NCBI RefSeq assembly: GCF_008326305.1 | Contig: NZ_BIXY01000003.1 | Span: 62,001-126,000, forward strand | Length of the DNA: 64,000 nucleotides | Source: Dictyobacter arantiisoli | GTDB taxonomy: Bacteria; Chloroflexota; Ktedonobacteria; Ktedonobacterales; Ktedonobacteraceae | Reading direction: 5' to 3' | Part shown: piece by piece, positions 9,038-17,777 of the stretch | How positions within the stretch are numbered: the first letter of the stretch is position 1 | How the letters are laid out: every line of letters begins with the position of its first letter | Program-made: the position numbers and the translations under genes | The notes under the pieces: generated by a model | Databases searched by the model: none | Told to the model about the DNA's origin: nothing | Seen by the model: the letters and a program-made list of their open reading frames with translations, nothing else

Positions 9038-10792
9038 ATGAAAGATGCTAATGAGCGGCGTGCGACCGCTGATTCTCAATTTGCGTTGGGTATGACCTAC
9101 CGTAACTCTAACAATGATGATTCACAAGCTCAACTGGTACAGGCCATCACTTGTTTTCAGTCAGCTTTAGATTTATATTCCCTGGATACTTCGCCTGTTG
9201 AATGGGCAAAAACGCAACAACAACTAGGTATTGCTTACCGTGATCTGGCCTTGAGGGGTGAGCAGCAGAACCTGAATAAAGTTTTTGCGGCTTTGCAGGC
9301 TTCATTAGAGGTGTTCACACGCGAGGAAACGCCACTAGATTGGGCTTTGACACAATATGAGTTGGCACTAACCTACTTCCACGTGCTGGGAAGTAGCCGT
9401 CGCGTATCGCTCTTCAAGGCATTGTCGTGTTTACAGGCATGTCTGGATGTGTACGGCTACGAAACTTTTCCTATGCAGTGGGCTGCGGTACAGTATAACC
9501 TGGCCAATCTCTATTGTTTATTGCCAACTGATGATCGCTATGCGACCTTGCGTAAAGCTATCACCGCCTATGAAGCTGCCCTGCGTGTATATACCAGTGA
9601 GGGCACTCCGCAGGAATGGGCATCGGCGCAATACAACCTTGCCAATGTGCATGCCTTCCTGCCTGGAGGTGAGCGGCAGACCAATCTTGAACGGGCGATT
9701 ACCCATTACCAGGCGGCCTTGCAGGTCAACACACGCGAGCAATATCCCGATCTCTGGGCCAATATCATGCAGAGTATGGGCAATGCCTATCGCAATATGC
9801 CCGGTGATGAGAGTGAAGAAAGCCTGCACTATGCCGTGGATTGTTATGAGGATGCTCTGACCATCTATTCACGTGAACACACACCGTTGGATTGGGCCGC
9901 CATCTATACCAATCTAGGTATTACCTATAACTTGATGTCGAGTAATGACGAGCAATCCCGTTTGGAACAGGCGGTTGCTTGCTTCCGTGCCGCGCTTCAG
10001 GTCTACACTCAGAACGCGTATCCCACCGAGTGGGCTAAAACTAATAATATGTTGGGTCTGACTTATCTCGATATGCCGGAAGGAAATGAGCAAGAACAGC
10101 TAAGACAGGCTATTAGCTGTTTTGAAGCAGTATTACACATCTATACCTTTGCGCAACATCCGCTAGCCTGGGCCAGCGTCCACTATAACCTTGGGCATGT
10201 CTATATATTAATACAAGAGCCGGACGAAGACGCCCATCAGATGAATGTGCAGAAAGCCATTGCATCCTTTGAATCGGCACTCCAGGTCTATAATCGTAAA
10301 GATACGCCTTATGAATGGGCGAAAACCCAGAGCGATCTGGGCAATGCCTATAAAGAATTGTGGTCTGGCGAACGCTTTGCTCATTTGCAGCAGGCTATCT
10401 CTTGTTATCGTGCCGCGCTTCTTGTCTATGCGCGTGAGAACATGCAGGATGAATGGGGCGCGACACAGGGAAACCTTGGGCATGCCTATTGGAGTATTTC
10501 GAATGGAGAACGGCAAGAGGATCTTGAAAGCGCGATTGCCTGTTTTGAAGAGGCACTCCAGATCCAAACACCAGATTTGACACCGCACGAATGGGCCTTT
10601 AACCAACATTATCTTGGTCAAGCCTACGCCCATTTAACGCGTGGTGAGCGTGAGCAGAACATACGCCACGCGCTCTCCTGTTATGAACTGGCGCTATCTG
10701 TCTATCGACGTCTCCATATGGAGATGCAGATGCTTACCATTCAGCGGGATATCGCAACTGCCCGTAAACTTCTCACCACCCGATATATGTAA
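9038..10792 (+). CDS. Protein of twelve ~46-residue TPR-like repeats
   Basis: Almost the whole protein is about twelve consecutive repeats of 46-49 residues. The consensus is roughly A-I-x-C-F-x-A-A-L-x-V-Y-T-R-E-x-x-P-x-E-W-A, followed by N-L-G-x-A-Y and a loop rich in G-E-R. These are helical TPR-type repeats of the long kind often found beside CHAT-protease or NB-ARC domains, but here no other domain is attached. It has no signal peptide or membrane span, so a cytoplasmic scaffold is inferred. The start at 9038 is preferred; a GTG at 8996 is in frame and possible. Confidence 0.82.
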   Translation: MKDANERRATADSQFALGMTYRNSNNDDSQAQLVQAITCFQSALDLYSLDTSPVEWAKTQQQLGIAYRDLALRGEQQNLNKVFAALQASLEVFTREETPLDWALTQYELALTYFHVLGSSRRVSLFKALSCLQACLDVYGYETFPMQWAAVQYNLANLYCLLPTDDRYATLRKAITAYEAALRVYTSEGTPQEWASAQYNLANVHAFLPGGERQTNLERAITHYQAALQVNTREQYPDLWANIMQSMGNAYRNMPGDESEESLHYAVDCYEDALTIYSREHTPLDWAAIYTNLGITYNLMSSNDEQSRLEQAVACFRAALQVYTQNAYPTEWAKTNNMLGLTYLDMPEGNEQEQLRQAISCFEAVLHIYTFAQHPLAWASVHYNLGHVYILIQEPDEDAHQMNVQKAIASFESALQVYNRKDTPYEWAKTQSDLGNAYKELWSGERFAHLQQAISCYRAALLVYARENMQDEWGATQGNLGHAYWSISNGERQEDLESAIACFEEALQIQTPDLTPHEWAFNQHYLGQAYAHLTRGEREQNIRHALSCYELALSVYRRLHMEMQMLTIQRDIATARKLLTTRYM

Positions 10793-10801
10793 ACCTCATG
10801 A

Positions 10802-10838
10802 TCCCGAGAAGTGCATCAGACTTCCGCTCCTCTCGGGA
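10802..10838. terminator. Inverted repeat between convergent genes
   Basis: An 8-bp stem (TCCCGAGA with TCTCGGGA, 21-nt loop) lies just after the TPR gene's stop and before the convergent SDR gene's stop. A T run is not adjacent, so this is a weak terminator call. Confidence 0.35.
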
Positions 10839-10915
10839 CCTTGCTGCTCACCTGTACCCTTTTTATGAGTCATCCAGGTGCTAGAAATGTTCCCCAAAAA
10901 TCCGGGATGACTATA

Positions 10916-11827
10916 TTACCTCTCTGTTGTGTCTTCGTTGGGTATCTTGAAAGCGAGAGGTTCAGTCAACCCCCATGCATCGAGTAGTGCCTGTTGAACC
11001 TGTGCTTTTACGGCATTCACGGGTGCTAATCCCAGGTCGATGCCGGGGATCGTTCGGAGGGGACGTGTCCCTTGTGGTTGTGCAATGAGATCGGCAACCA
11101 CATCGGCAACGATCTGTGGATTTTGTGCATCTGGACTATTGTTCGCTGCTTCGTTGGCATGCAATACCTGAGCAACAATGTCGTTGAGGGCTCCATACTC
11201 GATCAATCGCTCCTGATCGCGAGGAGCTTGCTGACTTGTCAGTATCTCTGTCGCAAATAGTGCAGGCTCTACGATGACTGATTCAATTCCAAAAGGGGCA
11301 AGTTCATAATGATAGCCTTCAGCCAGTGCTTCAAGAGCCATTTTGCTGGCAGCGTACAGTGTTGAGAAGGGAAAAACTAAGCCACCGAGTATGGAACTCA
11401 TATGGATCAGTAAGCCATTGCGCTGGCGGCGCATGTATGGAAGGACCTCGCGATCCAGGTGAACGGGTCCGAAGAAATTGATCTCCATGTGCGTTCGAAC
11501 CTGATCGAGCGTATATCCCTCGGTGATTCCAGAATAGGCGACTCCTGCATTGTTCACGACTACATCAATGCGCCCCGCTTGATCAATCACTGTCTGAACT
11601 GCCTGGTTGACTGAGGTTTCGTCGGTCACGTCAAGATCGAGAACGGAAAGAGCGAGATGTTCGCGTTGCGCGAAGTCGCGTAATGCATTTGCATGCGAGG
11701 CGTTGCGTCCATTGACATCACGCATAGAAGCAAATACTATATGATCTTGCCGTGCCAGTGTTTCAACAATTCTGCGACCAAACCCACTACTGCTTCCTGT
11801 TACAAGGATGACCTGCTGAGAACTCAT
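10916..11827 (-). CDS. Short-chain dehydrogenase/reductase
   Basis: This is a classical SDR-family NAD(P)-dependent oxidoreductase of about 303 aa. The cofactor motif TGSSSGFG is near residue 10, followed by NNAG and the catalytic serine region (HMSSILGG). The YAASK motif carries the active-site Tyr and Lys. The substrate is not predictable. The start at 11827 has AGGAG eight bases upstream, and longer frames add a non-homologous leader. It is divergent from an MmyB-type regulator 170 bp away, an arrangement that suggests local control by that regulator. Confidence 0.92.
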   Translation of the reverse strand: MSSQQVILVTGSSSGFGRRIVETLARQDHIVFASMRDVNGRNASHANALRDFAQREHLALSVLDLDVTDETSVNQAVQTVIDQAGRIDVVVNNAGVAYSGITEGYTLDQVRTHMEINFFGPVHLDREVLPYMRRQRNGLLIHMSSILGGLVFPFSTLYAASKMALEALAEGYHYELAPFGIESVIVEPALFATEILTSQQAPRDQERLIEYGALNDIVAQVLHANEAANNSPDAQNPQIVADVVADLIAQPQGTRPLRTIPGIDLGLAPVNAVKAQVQQALLDAWGLTEPLAFKIPNEDTTER

Positions 11828-11997
11828 GCTGTAGACTCCTTTTGTTTGAATAGAAAGATCTATCGTCACATCAACGCTTTGCGTGTAAGCGCAAAGGCAC
11901 ATTTATCATGTGTGCTAGAATTATGCAATGTGAGTGATGTTAGAACCAGGAGCCAAATTATTCTGGTATAAAAACTAACAGGATAAGGAAGTAGACG

Positions 11998-12858
11998 ATG
12001 AAAGAGCAAGAGCGACGATCAGAATTAGCCCAGTTTTTGCGGACCCGCCGTGAGCGCATTTCCCCCAGTCAAGTTGGATTGCCCATGGGAACGCGCCGCA
12101 GAACACCAGGACTGCGCCGAGAAGAACTGGCGCTGGTTGCGGGAGTGGGGACGACGTGGTATACCTGGCTAGAACAAGGACGAGATATTATTGTCTCGAC
12201 TCCAATAGTGGAAAGCCTGGCTCGCGCCTTACAGTTAGATGCAGATGAGCGAGCACATCTCTTCGTTCTGGCGCGAGAGCAACTTCCTGCCACCCCATTT
12301 CCCGCGGAGGATATGGTTGATCCTGCTCTCCAACTCATTCTTGAGACGATGGGAGTCTATCCTGCCTATGTTGTCTGTCCTAGTTGGCATATCATCGCCT
12401 GGAATCAGGCGGCCTGTCAGGTGTATGCTGATTTCAGCACGATGTCTCCCCGAGAACGCAATTTCCTCTGGTTCCTCTTTACAGATCAACGGTTACGTAC
12501 ACGGCTCGTCAATTGGGAGGGAGAAGCGCAACACGCACTGGCCCTCTTTCGTGCCAGCACCCAGCGCTATATTGGAGAAGCATGGTTGACAAAAATAATC
12601 ACGGATCTCGAACAGGTGAGTCCAGAGTTTCGCGAGTGGTGGCCGCGTTATGATGTGCAAGGGGTGCATACGGGACAGCAACATCTCGATCATCCTCTCG
12701 TTGGATTGTTACGCATGCAGGCAACGACCTTCCAGCTTGCAGATCATCCCGGTTTACGCATGATGGTGTACACTCCTGTTTCCGGAACAGATACCATAGC
12801 TAAATTGACCGCTCTTTCAGAATCTGGCTCAAGACTTCAATCTCTTAAAGCCGTGTAA
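11998..12858 (+). CDS. XRE-family regulator with MmyB-like ligand domain
   Basis: This is a 286-aa transcription factor. An N-terminal helix-turn-helix (residues about 8-80, with RREELALVAGVGTTWYTW) is followed by a MmyB-type PAS-like sensor domain with the characteristic WHIIAWNQAA segment. MmyB-like regulators commonly bind fatty-acid or related ligands and control a neighbouring oxidoreductase gene. Here the divergent SDR gene is the obvious candidate target. An AAGGA site precedes the ATG. It is convergent with the catalase gene. Confidence 0.88.
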   Translation: MKEQERRSELAQFLRTRRERISPSQVGLPMGTRRRTPGLRREELALVAGVGTTWYTWLEQGRDIIVSTPIVESLARALQLDADERAHLFVLAREQLPATPFPAEDMVDPALQLILETMGVYPAYVVCPSWHIIAWNQAACQVYADFSTMSPRERNFLWFLFTDQRLRTRLVNWEGEAQHALALFRASTQRYIGEAWLTKIITDLEQVSPEFREWWPRYDVQGVHTGQQHLDHPLVGLLRMQATTFQLADHPGLRMMVYTPVSGTDTIAKLTALSESGSRLQSLKAV

Positions 12859-12957
12859 TATGAGCCATTCCAGATTTTTGGAGAACCTGTAAAACACCTC
12901 AAGTAGGTAAATTGAGGATTATGTCCGGTAAAGTTCTTGGAAATAGAGTAGTCTAAA

Positions 12958-13008
12958 TTTTATATGATGCATAGTATGCTTTTCAAGCATACTATGCATC
13001 ATATAAAA
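12958..13008. terminator. 24-bp perfect palindrome between convergent genes
   Basis: The arms at 12958-12981 and 12985-13008 are perfectly complementary with a 3-nt loop (TTC). The palindrome starts two bases past the catalase stop. With T-rich ends on both strands it probably acts as a bidirectional terminator for the catalase and the MmyB-type regulator. The stem is unusually long for that job. Confidence 0.75.
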
Positions 13009-13009
13009 A

Positions 13010-14500
13010 CTATTTGACTTCTTCAACCTGTAGAGAGATGGCTAAGCCAAGGCCCTGGGCGATGCGGGTACCCAGATCGGGATCGACCTGATACCACAAT
13101 TTGATGGCACGTTCTTGAATGAATTTCTCAACGCCCTGACTCATATGGTTCACGATGTTGTTTACCAGATGATCACGGTCTTCCGGCGAGAGAACGTGGC
13201 GGTATAGCGTGCCAGCCTGCCCAAAATCATCATCCTCAGCGTGCAAGGTATAGGCGCTGCGTACTAACGCGCCGTCAGTTTCCCAACCGGGCTCGATAAT
13301 GTTGGGATTGGCCTGTGGTCCGCTATAGCTATTGGGCGCATACACTGGCTGGTTGCCGTTATGGCGATAGCGCATGGAACCATCTTTGTTATAGCTATGC
13401 ACTTCACTCTTCGGCTGGTTGACCGGGACCTGCAGATAGTTGGTGCCAATGCGATAGCGATGCGCATCTGGATAGCTGAACAGGCGCCCGAGCAGCATCT
13501 TATCAGGACTGGGACCGATGCCGGGAACCATGTTGGATGGCTCGAACGAAGCCTGTTCAATCTCGGCAAAGAAGTTCTCTGGATTGCGATCCAGTACCAG
13601 ACGACCGACCGTGATGGCTGGATAATCGCTATGCGGCCAGACTTTGGTCAGATCAAATGGATTAAAGCGATAGTTGGCGGCATCGGCGAAGGGCATGATC
13701 TGCATGTCCAGACGCCAGGCCGGGAAGTCTCCTTTGTCAATGGCCTCACGAAGATCGCGGCGATGGAAATCGGGATCTTCAGCCGTCATGGCTTTGGCCT
13801 CGGCATCCGTAAAGTTCTCGATACCCTGCTCGGTCTTAAAGTGATACTTGACCCAGAATTTCTCGCTCTGCGCATTGATCCACATAAAGGTATGGCTTCC
13901 AAAGCCGTCCATATGGCGATAGGTACGTGGGGTGCCACGATCAGTCATCAAGAATGTCACCTGATGGATCGTCTCCGGGGACAAAGACCAGAAATCCCAT
14001 TGCGCATTGCTGCTGCGCATATCGTCTCCAGGCATGCGCTTCTGCGAATGGATGAAGTCCGAGAATTTCGATGGATCTCGTACGAAGAAAATAGGGGTGT
14101 TATTACCAACCAGATCGTAGTTGCCTTCTTCGGTATAAAATTTGATGGCAAAGCCGCGTGGATCACGGACGGTATCCGCAGAACCCTGCTCACCAGCTAC
14201 TGTTGAGAAGCGCAAGAGAACCGGCGTACGCTTGCCAACAGTATTAAGAAAGGCAGCGCTGGTATATTTGGTTACATCGGCGGTAACTTCAAAATAGCCG
14301 AAAGCGCCACTACCCTTGGCATGTACCACTCGCTCAGGCACACGCTCGCGGTTAAACTGCGCCATCTTTTGAATCACATAATGATCTTGCAGTAACAAAG
14401 GGCCGTTGGGGCCAACCGAGAGTGAATGCTCATCACTGGTGGCTGGAATGCCCGCATCTGTCGTTGTTACTGGTGGTTTTTTTTCGAATTGGTCGCTCAT
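13010..14500 (-). CDS. katA: Monofunctional heme catalase (small-subunit type)
   Basis: This enzyme breaks down hydrogen peroxide to water and oxygen in the cytoplasm. At 496 aa it fits small-subunit catalases. The catalytic histidine lies in RVVHAKGSGAFGYF, the distal asparagine in VGNNTP, and the proximal heme tyrosine in RLFSYPDAHRYRIG. The RFSTVAGEQGSADT segment is strongly conserved. It starts at ATG 14500 and is a single-gene unit with a palindrome right after its stop. The 548-bp upstream region presumably holds its promoter; no PerR/OxyR box was recognised. Confidence 0.96.
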   Translation of the reverse strand: MSDQFEKKPPVTTTDAGIPATSDEHSLSVGPNGPLLLQDHYVIQKMAQFNRERVPERVVHAKGSGAFGYFEVTADVTKYTSAAFLNTVGKRTPVLLRFSTVAGEQGSADTVRDPRGFAIKFYTEEGNYDLVGNNTPIFFVRDPSKFSDFIHSQKRMPGDDMRSSNAQWDFWSLSPETIHQVTFLMTDRGTPRTYRHMDGFGSHTFMWINAQSEKFWVKYHFKTEQGIENFTDAEAKAMTAEDPDFHRRDLREAIDKGDFPAWRLDMQIMPFADAANYRFNPFDLTKVWPHSDYPAITVGRLVLDRNPENFFAEIEQASFEPSNMVPGIGPSPDKMLLGRLFSYPDAHRYRIGTNYLQVPVNQPKSEVHSYNKDGSMRYRHNGNQPVYAPNSYSGPQANPNIIEPGWETDGALVRSAYTLHAEDDDFGQAGTLYRHVLSPEDRDHLVNNIVNHMSQGVEKFIQERAIKLWYQVDPDLGTRIAQGLGLAISLQVEEVK

Positions 14501-15048
14501 AAAATCTCCAATCCTGCTACAGTGGCTTCAGCAGATTGGCCTTGCAGCCATACATTGGAAGCCATTGTTTGCTACAACATATCTCAGATCTGTATGAAAA
14601 TTGTCTCGGGTTGCCTGGAGCAGTTCCCCATCAGACAAGATGGCAGGTAAATATTGATCACCTGCCATTCGCTGAGTGAGGCGCTGACACAAAGTTTTCC
14701 AGGGCTTTGGATCATGTAAAGTTTGGGATAGCTACTCTGTGCTGATTTGTTTTGGTTCACCCTGTTCCATTCTATCAGATAGTTTAGTTGGGATGCAAGA
14801 ATATATTCCTGGGGACAATGAACAGGAATACCGCATAGCAAACAAAGCTATTCTCTTCATTATAGAAGAGCAAAGATGTATTGGTAATGAAAATGCTATA
14901 GTAGCCGTACGACATAAACTAAAATGGCTCTTCCAACTCTAAATATACTTTGGCGTATGGAGGTATTCACTTTCTCAAGAAAGGTATGTTATACTCAACG
15001 AGTGAGTACTTATATGTTGAGATAGAGTTTGTCTTGAGGAGGTTCTGC
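14501..15048. other. Divergent intergenic region (catalase / modA)
   Basis: No gene is supported here. A 9-bp inverted repeat (ATGGCAGGT with ACCTGCCAT) lies near 14639-14668 in the catalase leader region. The modA promoter is listed separately. No molybdate-responsive ModE site was recognised. Confidence 0.45.
14967..14995 (+). promoter_or_regulatory. Putative modA promoter
   Basis: There is an extended -10 element, TG-T-TATACT (14987-14995). A weak -35 (TCACTT) sits 17 bases upstream of the TATACT. It lies 54 bases before the modA start. Confidence 0.45.
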
Positions 15049-15897
15049 GTGAAGTTTGCCGGTCGCCTGTTTCCACTCGTGCTGATCATCTTATTACTGT
15101 TACTGGCAGCTTGCGGTGAAAGTAGTCCCACCGCCACATCATCAACTACGACAACGCCATCAACATCATCTTCTTCAGCCGTATCTCTGAACGTGTTTGC
15201 GGCGTCCTCGTTAACCGAGTCATTTAATGCCATTAAAACCGCCTATCATACTTCCCATCCTGATGTATCGATAACGTATAATTTTAATGGTTCGCAGGCT
15301 TTGGAGCAGCAAATTGCTAATGGTGCTGAGGCCGATGTATTTGCATCTGCCGACCAGATAAACATGCAAAAAGCGATTGATGCTGGCGTGGTCACGCAGA
15401 GTCAAAATTTTGCGCGCAACAAGCTGGTTGTTATCATTCCCAATAGTAATCCCGGTCATATCACTTCTTTAAAGGATCTGGCGAAAGCTGGAACGAAAAT
15501 CGTCCTGGGTGCTCCTGCGGTTCCAGTGGGCAAATATAGCTTGCAGGTACTGGATAAGCTGGGTAAATCTTCTGCCTATGGAGTGGCGTATGAGAAGAGT
15601 GTCAGGGCAAATATCGTCTCACAAGAGGAAAATGTCAAAGCAGTCGTTCAGAAGGTACAATTAGGAGAGGCCGATGCAGGCATTGTCTATCTTACTGATG
15701 TGACGAGTGCAGCATCCACAAAGGTTGAAACATTGACGATTCCCGATCAGGATAATGTCATTGCCCAGTATCCTGTCGCTGTGACGAAGAACAGTGCCCA
15801 TGCGCAGACTGCTCATGCATTCATTACTTATCTCCTCTCGGCGGATGGGCAGGCGATCCTGACCAAATATCATTTTATTGCTATAAATAGCATTTGA
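15049..15897 (+). CDS. modA: Molybdate ABC transporter substrate-binding lipoprotein
   Basis: ModA captures molybdate or tungstate outside the cell and delivers it to the ModB permease. The protein begins with a short basic region, a hydrophobic core and a lipobox LAAC near residue 20, so it should be membrane-anchored as a lipoprotein. A Ser/Thr-rich linker follows. The ModA family motif VFAASSLTESFNAI and the later PVGKYSLQVLDKLG segment are clear. I chose the GTG at 15049 because GAGGAGG lies just upstream; the frame is open further up without a ribosome-binding site. modB follows after 530 bp of palindromic repeats. Confidence 0.93.
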   Translation: MKFAGRLFPLVLIILLLLLAACGESSPTATSSTTTTPSTSSSSAVSLNVFAASSLTESFNAIKTAYHTSHPDVSITYNFNGSQALEQQIANGAEADVFASADQINMQKAIDAGVVTQSQNFARNKLVVIIPNSNPGHITSLKDLAKAGTKIVLGAPAVPVGKYSLQVLDKLGKSSAYGVAYEKSVRANIVSQEENVKAVVQKVQLGEADAGIVYLTDVTSAASTKVETLTIPDQDNVIAQYPVAVTKNSAHAQTAHAFITYLLSADGQAILTKYHFIAINSI

Positions 15898-15968
15898 GAG
15901 CGTGCCAAAATCCCATCGTTTCCATGATCTTCGCGCATGAATTTTCGCACCAATGGTGCTCAAACATA

Positions 15969-16027
15969 TTTTTAGTATGTATTGTAGAAAAAGTTCTACG
16001 AACTTTTTCTACAATACATACTAAAAA
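15969..16027. repeat. Long palindrome, copy 1
   Basis: A perfect 28-bp stem (15969-15996 with 16000-16027) has a 3-nt TAC loop. The outer end is TTTTTAGTATGT on the left and its complement on the right. Relative to copy 3 it differs at three stem positions, and each change is matched on the other arm. Confidence 0.95.
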
Positions 16028-16128
16028 GGGCGCAGGCGCGCAAGCGCCTGCCAGCAGGTGAGCAGTAAGATCCCGTGCTCTCCACGATCTCTGTGCATGA
16101 GTTTTCGCACCTGCGGTGCTCAAACAGA

Positions 16129-16189
16129 TTTTTAGTGGTGTGATGTAGAAAAGGTTCGAAGAACCTTTTCTACATCACACCACTAAAAA
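16129..16189. repeat. Long palindrome, copy 2
   Basis: A perfect 29-bp stem (16129-16157 with 16161-16189) has a GAA loop. Compared with copy 3 it has one extra base pair and one substitution (GGTG for ATG), both mirrored on the opposite arm. Confidence 0.95.
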
Positions 16190-16202
16190 GGGCGCAGGAG
16201 TG

Positions 16203-16245
16203 CATGGGAATCAAACACTTTGTCACAAAGTGTTTGATTCCCATG
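16203..16245. repeat. 21-bp palindrome with 1-nt centre
   Basis: The arms 16203-16223 and 16225-16245 are perfect complements. A single arm of it recurs at 16400-16420, ten bases before the modB start, so the element has been duplicated or the second copy truncated. Confidence 0.92.
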
Positions 16246-16296
16246 GTCTTCGCCATCCTGGCGCATGAGTTTTCGCACCAATGGTGCTCAAACAGA

Positions 16297-16355
16297 TTTT
16301 TAGTATGTGATGTAGAAAAGGTTCGAAGAACCTTTTCTACATCACATACTAAAAA
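16297..16355. repeat. Long palindrome, copy 3
   Basis: A perfect 28-bp stem (16297-16324 with 16328-16355) has a GAA loop. Its inner half is identical to copy 2 and its outer half to copy 1. Confidence 0.95.
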
Positions 16356-16430
16356 GGGCGCAGGCGCGCATGCGCCTGCCAGCAGGTATCCCGATGGTGA
16401 TGGGAATCAAACACTTTGTGAGTGGAATGT

Positions 16431-17267
16431 ATGCAGAATACACAACAAATACAGAAGAGCGGCATGCCAGGTATGCTGCTCACAGAAAAAATCATCTGGC
16501 TGGGAGTAGCATTGCTCGCCAGCTTTTTTTTCCTCTTCCTGGGTATCCCTCTCGTCTCTTTATTTTTTCGCGAACAGCCCTCCGTGATCTGGAATGAGTT
16601 ATTGCAGCCAGATATCTTTCAGTCCTTGCAGTTAAGCGTGGTCACAACAACCATCAGCACGCTCCTGACGATCCTTTTTGGTTTACCCGTGGCGTATCTG
16701 CTGGTACGCACCCGCTTTCGGGGTCAAGCTGTATTGGAAACGCTGGTCACGCTGCCCACGGTTCTGCCGCCAGTGGTTGCGGGGGTGGCATTGCTGTTGA
16801 GCTTTGGACGGATGGGGTTGATAGGTCACTATCTGGATCTGGTGGGGATTACCATTCCTTTTACGACTGTGGCTGTGGTGATGGCGCAGATTTTTATCGC
16901 AGCTCCGTTTTTTATCAATAGTACCAAAGCCGGACTTGAGCAGTTGGATCGGCGCTATGAACTGGCGGCTTATACCTTGCGGGCCTCGCCGTTCTATACT
17001 TTCTGGCATGTCGTTCTGCCATTGATCCGGCCAGCTTTGCTTTCGGGTATCGGTTTGAGCTGGGCCCGTGCATTGGGCGAATTTGGTGCCACGATTACTT
17101 TTGCAGGCAATTTTCCCGGTACCACTCAGACGATGCCCATTGCCGTCTATATTGCCTCCGAATCGGATCTGGATAAATCAATCGCGCTGGCAGTCGTCTT
17201 GCTGGCTGTTTCCTTCGGTCTATTGCTTACCCTGCGTTTAAGCCAGCGCTATTATCTCAATAGGTAG
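16431..17267 (+). CDS. modB: Molybdate ABC transporter permease
   Basis: ModB is the membrane channel of the molybdate importer. At about 278 aa it has five or more hydrophobic spans. It also carries the permease signature near residue 215 (ELGEFGATITFAGN in slightly shorter form ALGEFGATITF), followed by NFPGTTQTMPIAVY, which is diagnostic of ModB. The start may be ATG 16431 (GAGTGGA upstream) or the in-frame GTG at 16422. The start abuts a half palindrome, so the leader appears to have been reshaped by the repeat array. No ATPase gene (modC) follows within this window. Confidence 0.92.
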   Translation: MQNTQQIQKSGMPGMLLTEKIIWLGVALLASFFFLFLGIPLVSLFFREQPSVIWNELLQPDIFQSLQLSVVTTTISTLLTILFGLPVAYLLVRTRFRGQAVLETLVTLPTVLPPVVAGVALLLSFGRMGLIGHYLDLVGITIPFTTVAVVMAQIFIAAPFFINSTKAGLEQLDRRYELAAYTLRASPFYTFWHVVLPLIRPALLSGIGLSWARALGEFGATITFAGNFPGTTQTMPIAVYIASESDLDKSIALAVVLLAVSFGLLLTLRLSQRYYLNR

Positions 17268-17380
17268 TATGTCCTGGATTCAGCTTGATTTTGGTGCTTT
17301 ATATGCTTAATTTGGGAAAATACATAGGCGTTTCGCCTAGTATTTTTTCTCAGCTTTCTAAGAATCTGGGGATAAATTGA

Positions 17381-17409
17381 TTGACAATTACCAAGCACCC
17401 CAGTACAAT
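17381..17409 (+). promoter_or_regulatory. Sigma-70-type promoter of the toxin-antitoxin pair
   Basis: A perfect -35 TTGACA (17381-17386) and a -10 TACAAT (17404-17409) are separated by 17 bp. They lie 41 bases before the antitoxin start. Confidence 0.75.
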
Positions 17410-17450
17410 AAGAAGAGATGGCGTCGTGTTTATCACCAGGAGGCACCTTC

Positions 17451-17777
17451 ATGGCTGTTGTACATACAGACCTTTATCGTCATGAGCACCTCGTTCGAAA
17501 ATCGATTCAGATCCCTTCTACTCAGCACAGCGAGCTCAATGCACTGGCTGCAGAACTCGACTCCTCTTTAGGAGACGTACTGGAAGCGATTGTGGATTTG
17601 ATGCGACAAGATGATTACCAGCAGGTCAAATCGGTAATTATTGAAAAGCGCGAACGTGAAATTTTCTCTCTCAACCACTCCCTCGACGAGGCTTACGCAT
17701 ATCTAGGAACAATCCCCGAAACTCTTGAAGAAGCTCAATTTTGTTTTTGTGCTGGTCGTGAAGGTATGTATGCATGA
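17451..17777 (+). CDS. Putative antitoxin partner of MazF
   Basis: This 108-aa protein sits directly upstream of a MazF-type toxin and overlaps it by four bases (ATGA), which is the standard antitoxin position. Its sequence (QIPSTQHSELNALAAELD, then helical and charged) does not look like AbrB-type MazE. It may be a ribbon-helix-helix-like DNA-binding antitoxin, but I do not recognise the family. The start has a strong AGGAGG site at 7-base spacing, and a good promoter precedes it. The function is inferred from position. Confidence 0.7.
   Translation: MAVVHTDLYRHEHLVRKSIQIPSTQHSELNALAAELDSSLGDVLEAIVDLMRQDDYQQVKSVIIEKREREIFSLNHSLDEAYAYLGTIPETLEEAQFCFCAGREGMYA

Larger units (their letters stand above)
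15918..16420. repeat. Tandem array of three palindromic modules between modA and modB
   Basis: Three modules repeat with a period of 160 and 168 bp. Each has a 5' block (GCATGAGTTTTCGCACC and then GGTGCTCAAACA, with its own small GCACC/GGTGC hairpin). A long perfect palindrome comes next, followed by an AGGGCGCAGG block. Modules 1 and 3 end in a second GC-rich hairpin (GCAGGCGC/GCGCCTGC). Module 2 instead carries a 21-bp palindrome. A half copy of that 21-bp palindrome (16400-16420) abuts the modB start. No protein is encoded. Confidence 0.93.

Noticed and set aside
15918-16420. CRISPR array
   Set aside because: The units are 160-168 bp, contain long palindromes, and the spacers are not unique short sequences of even length; no cas gene is near.
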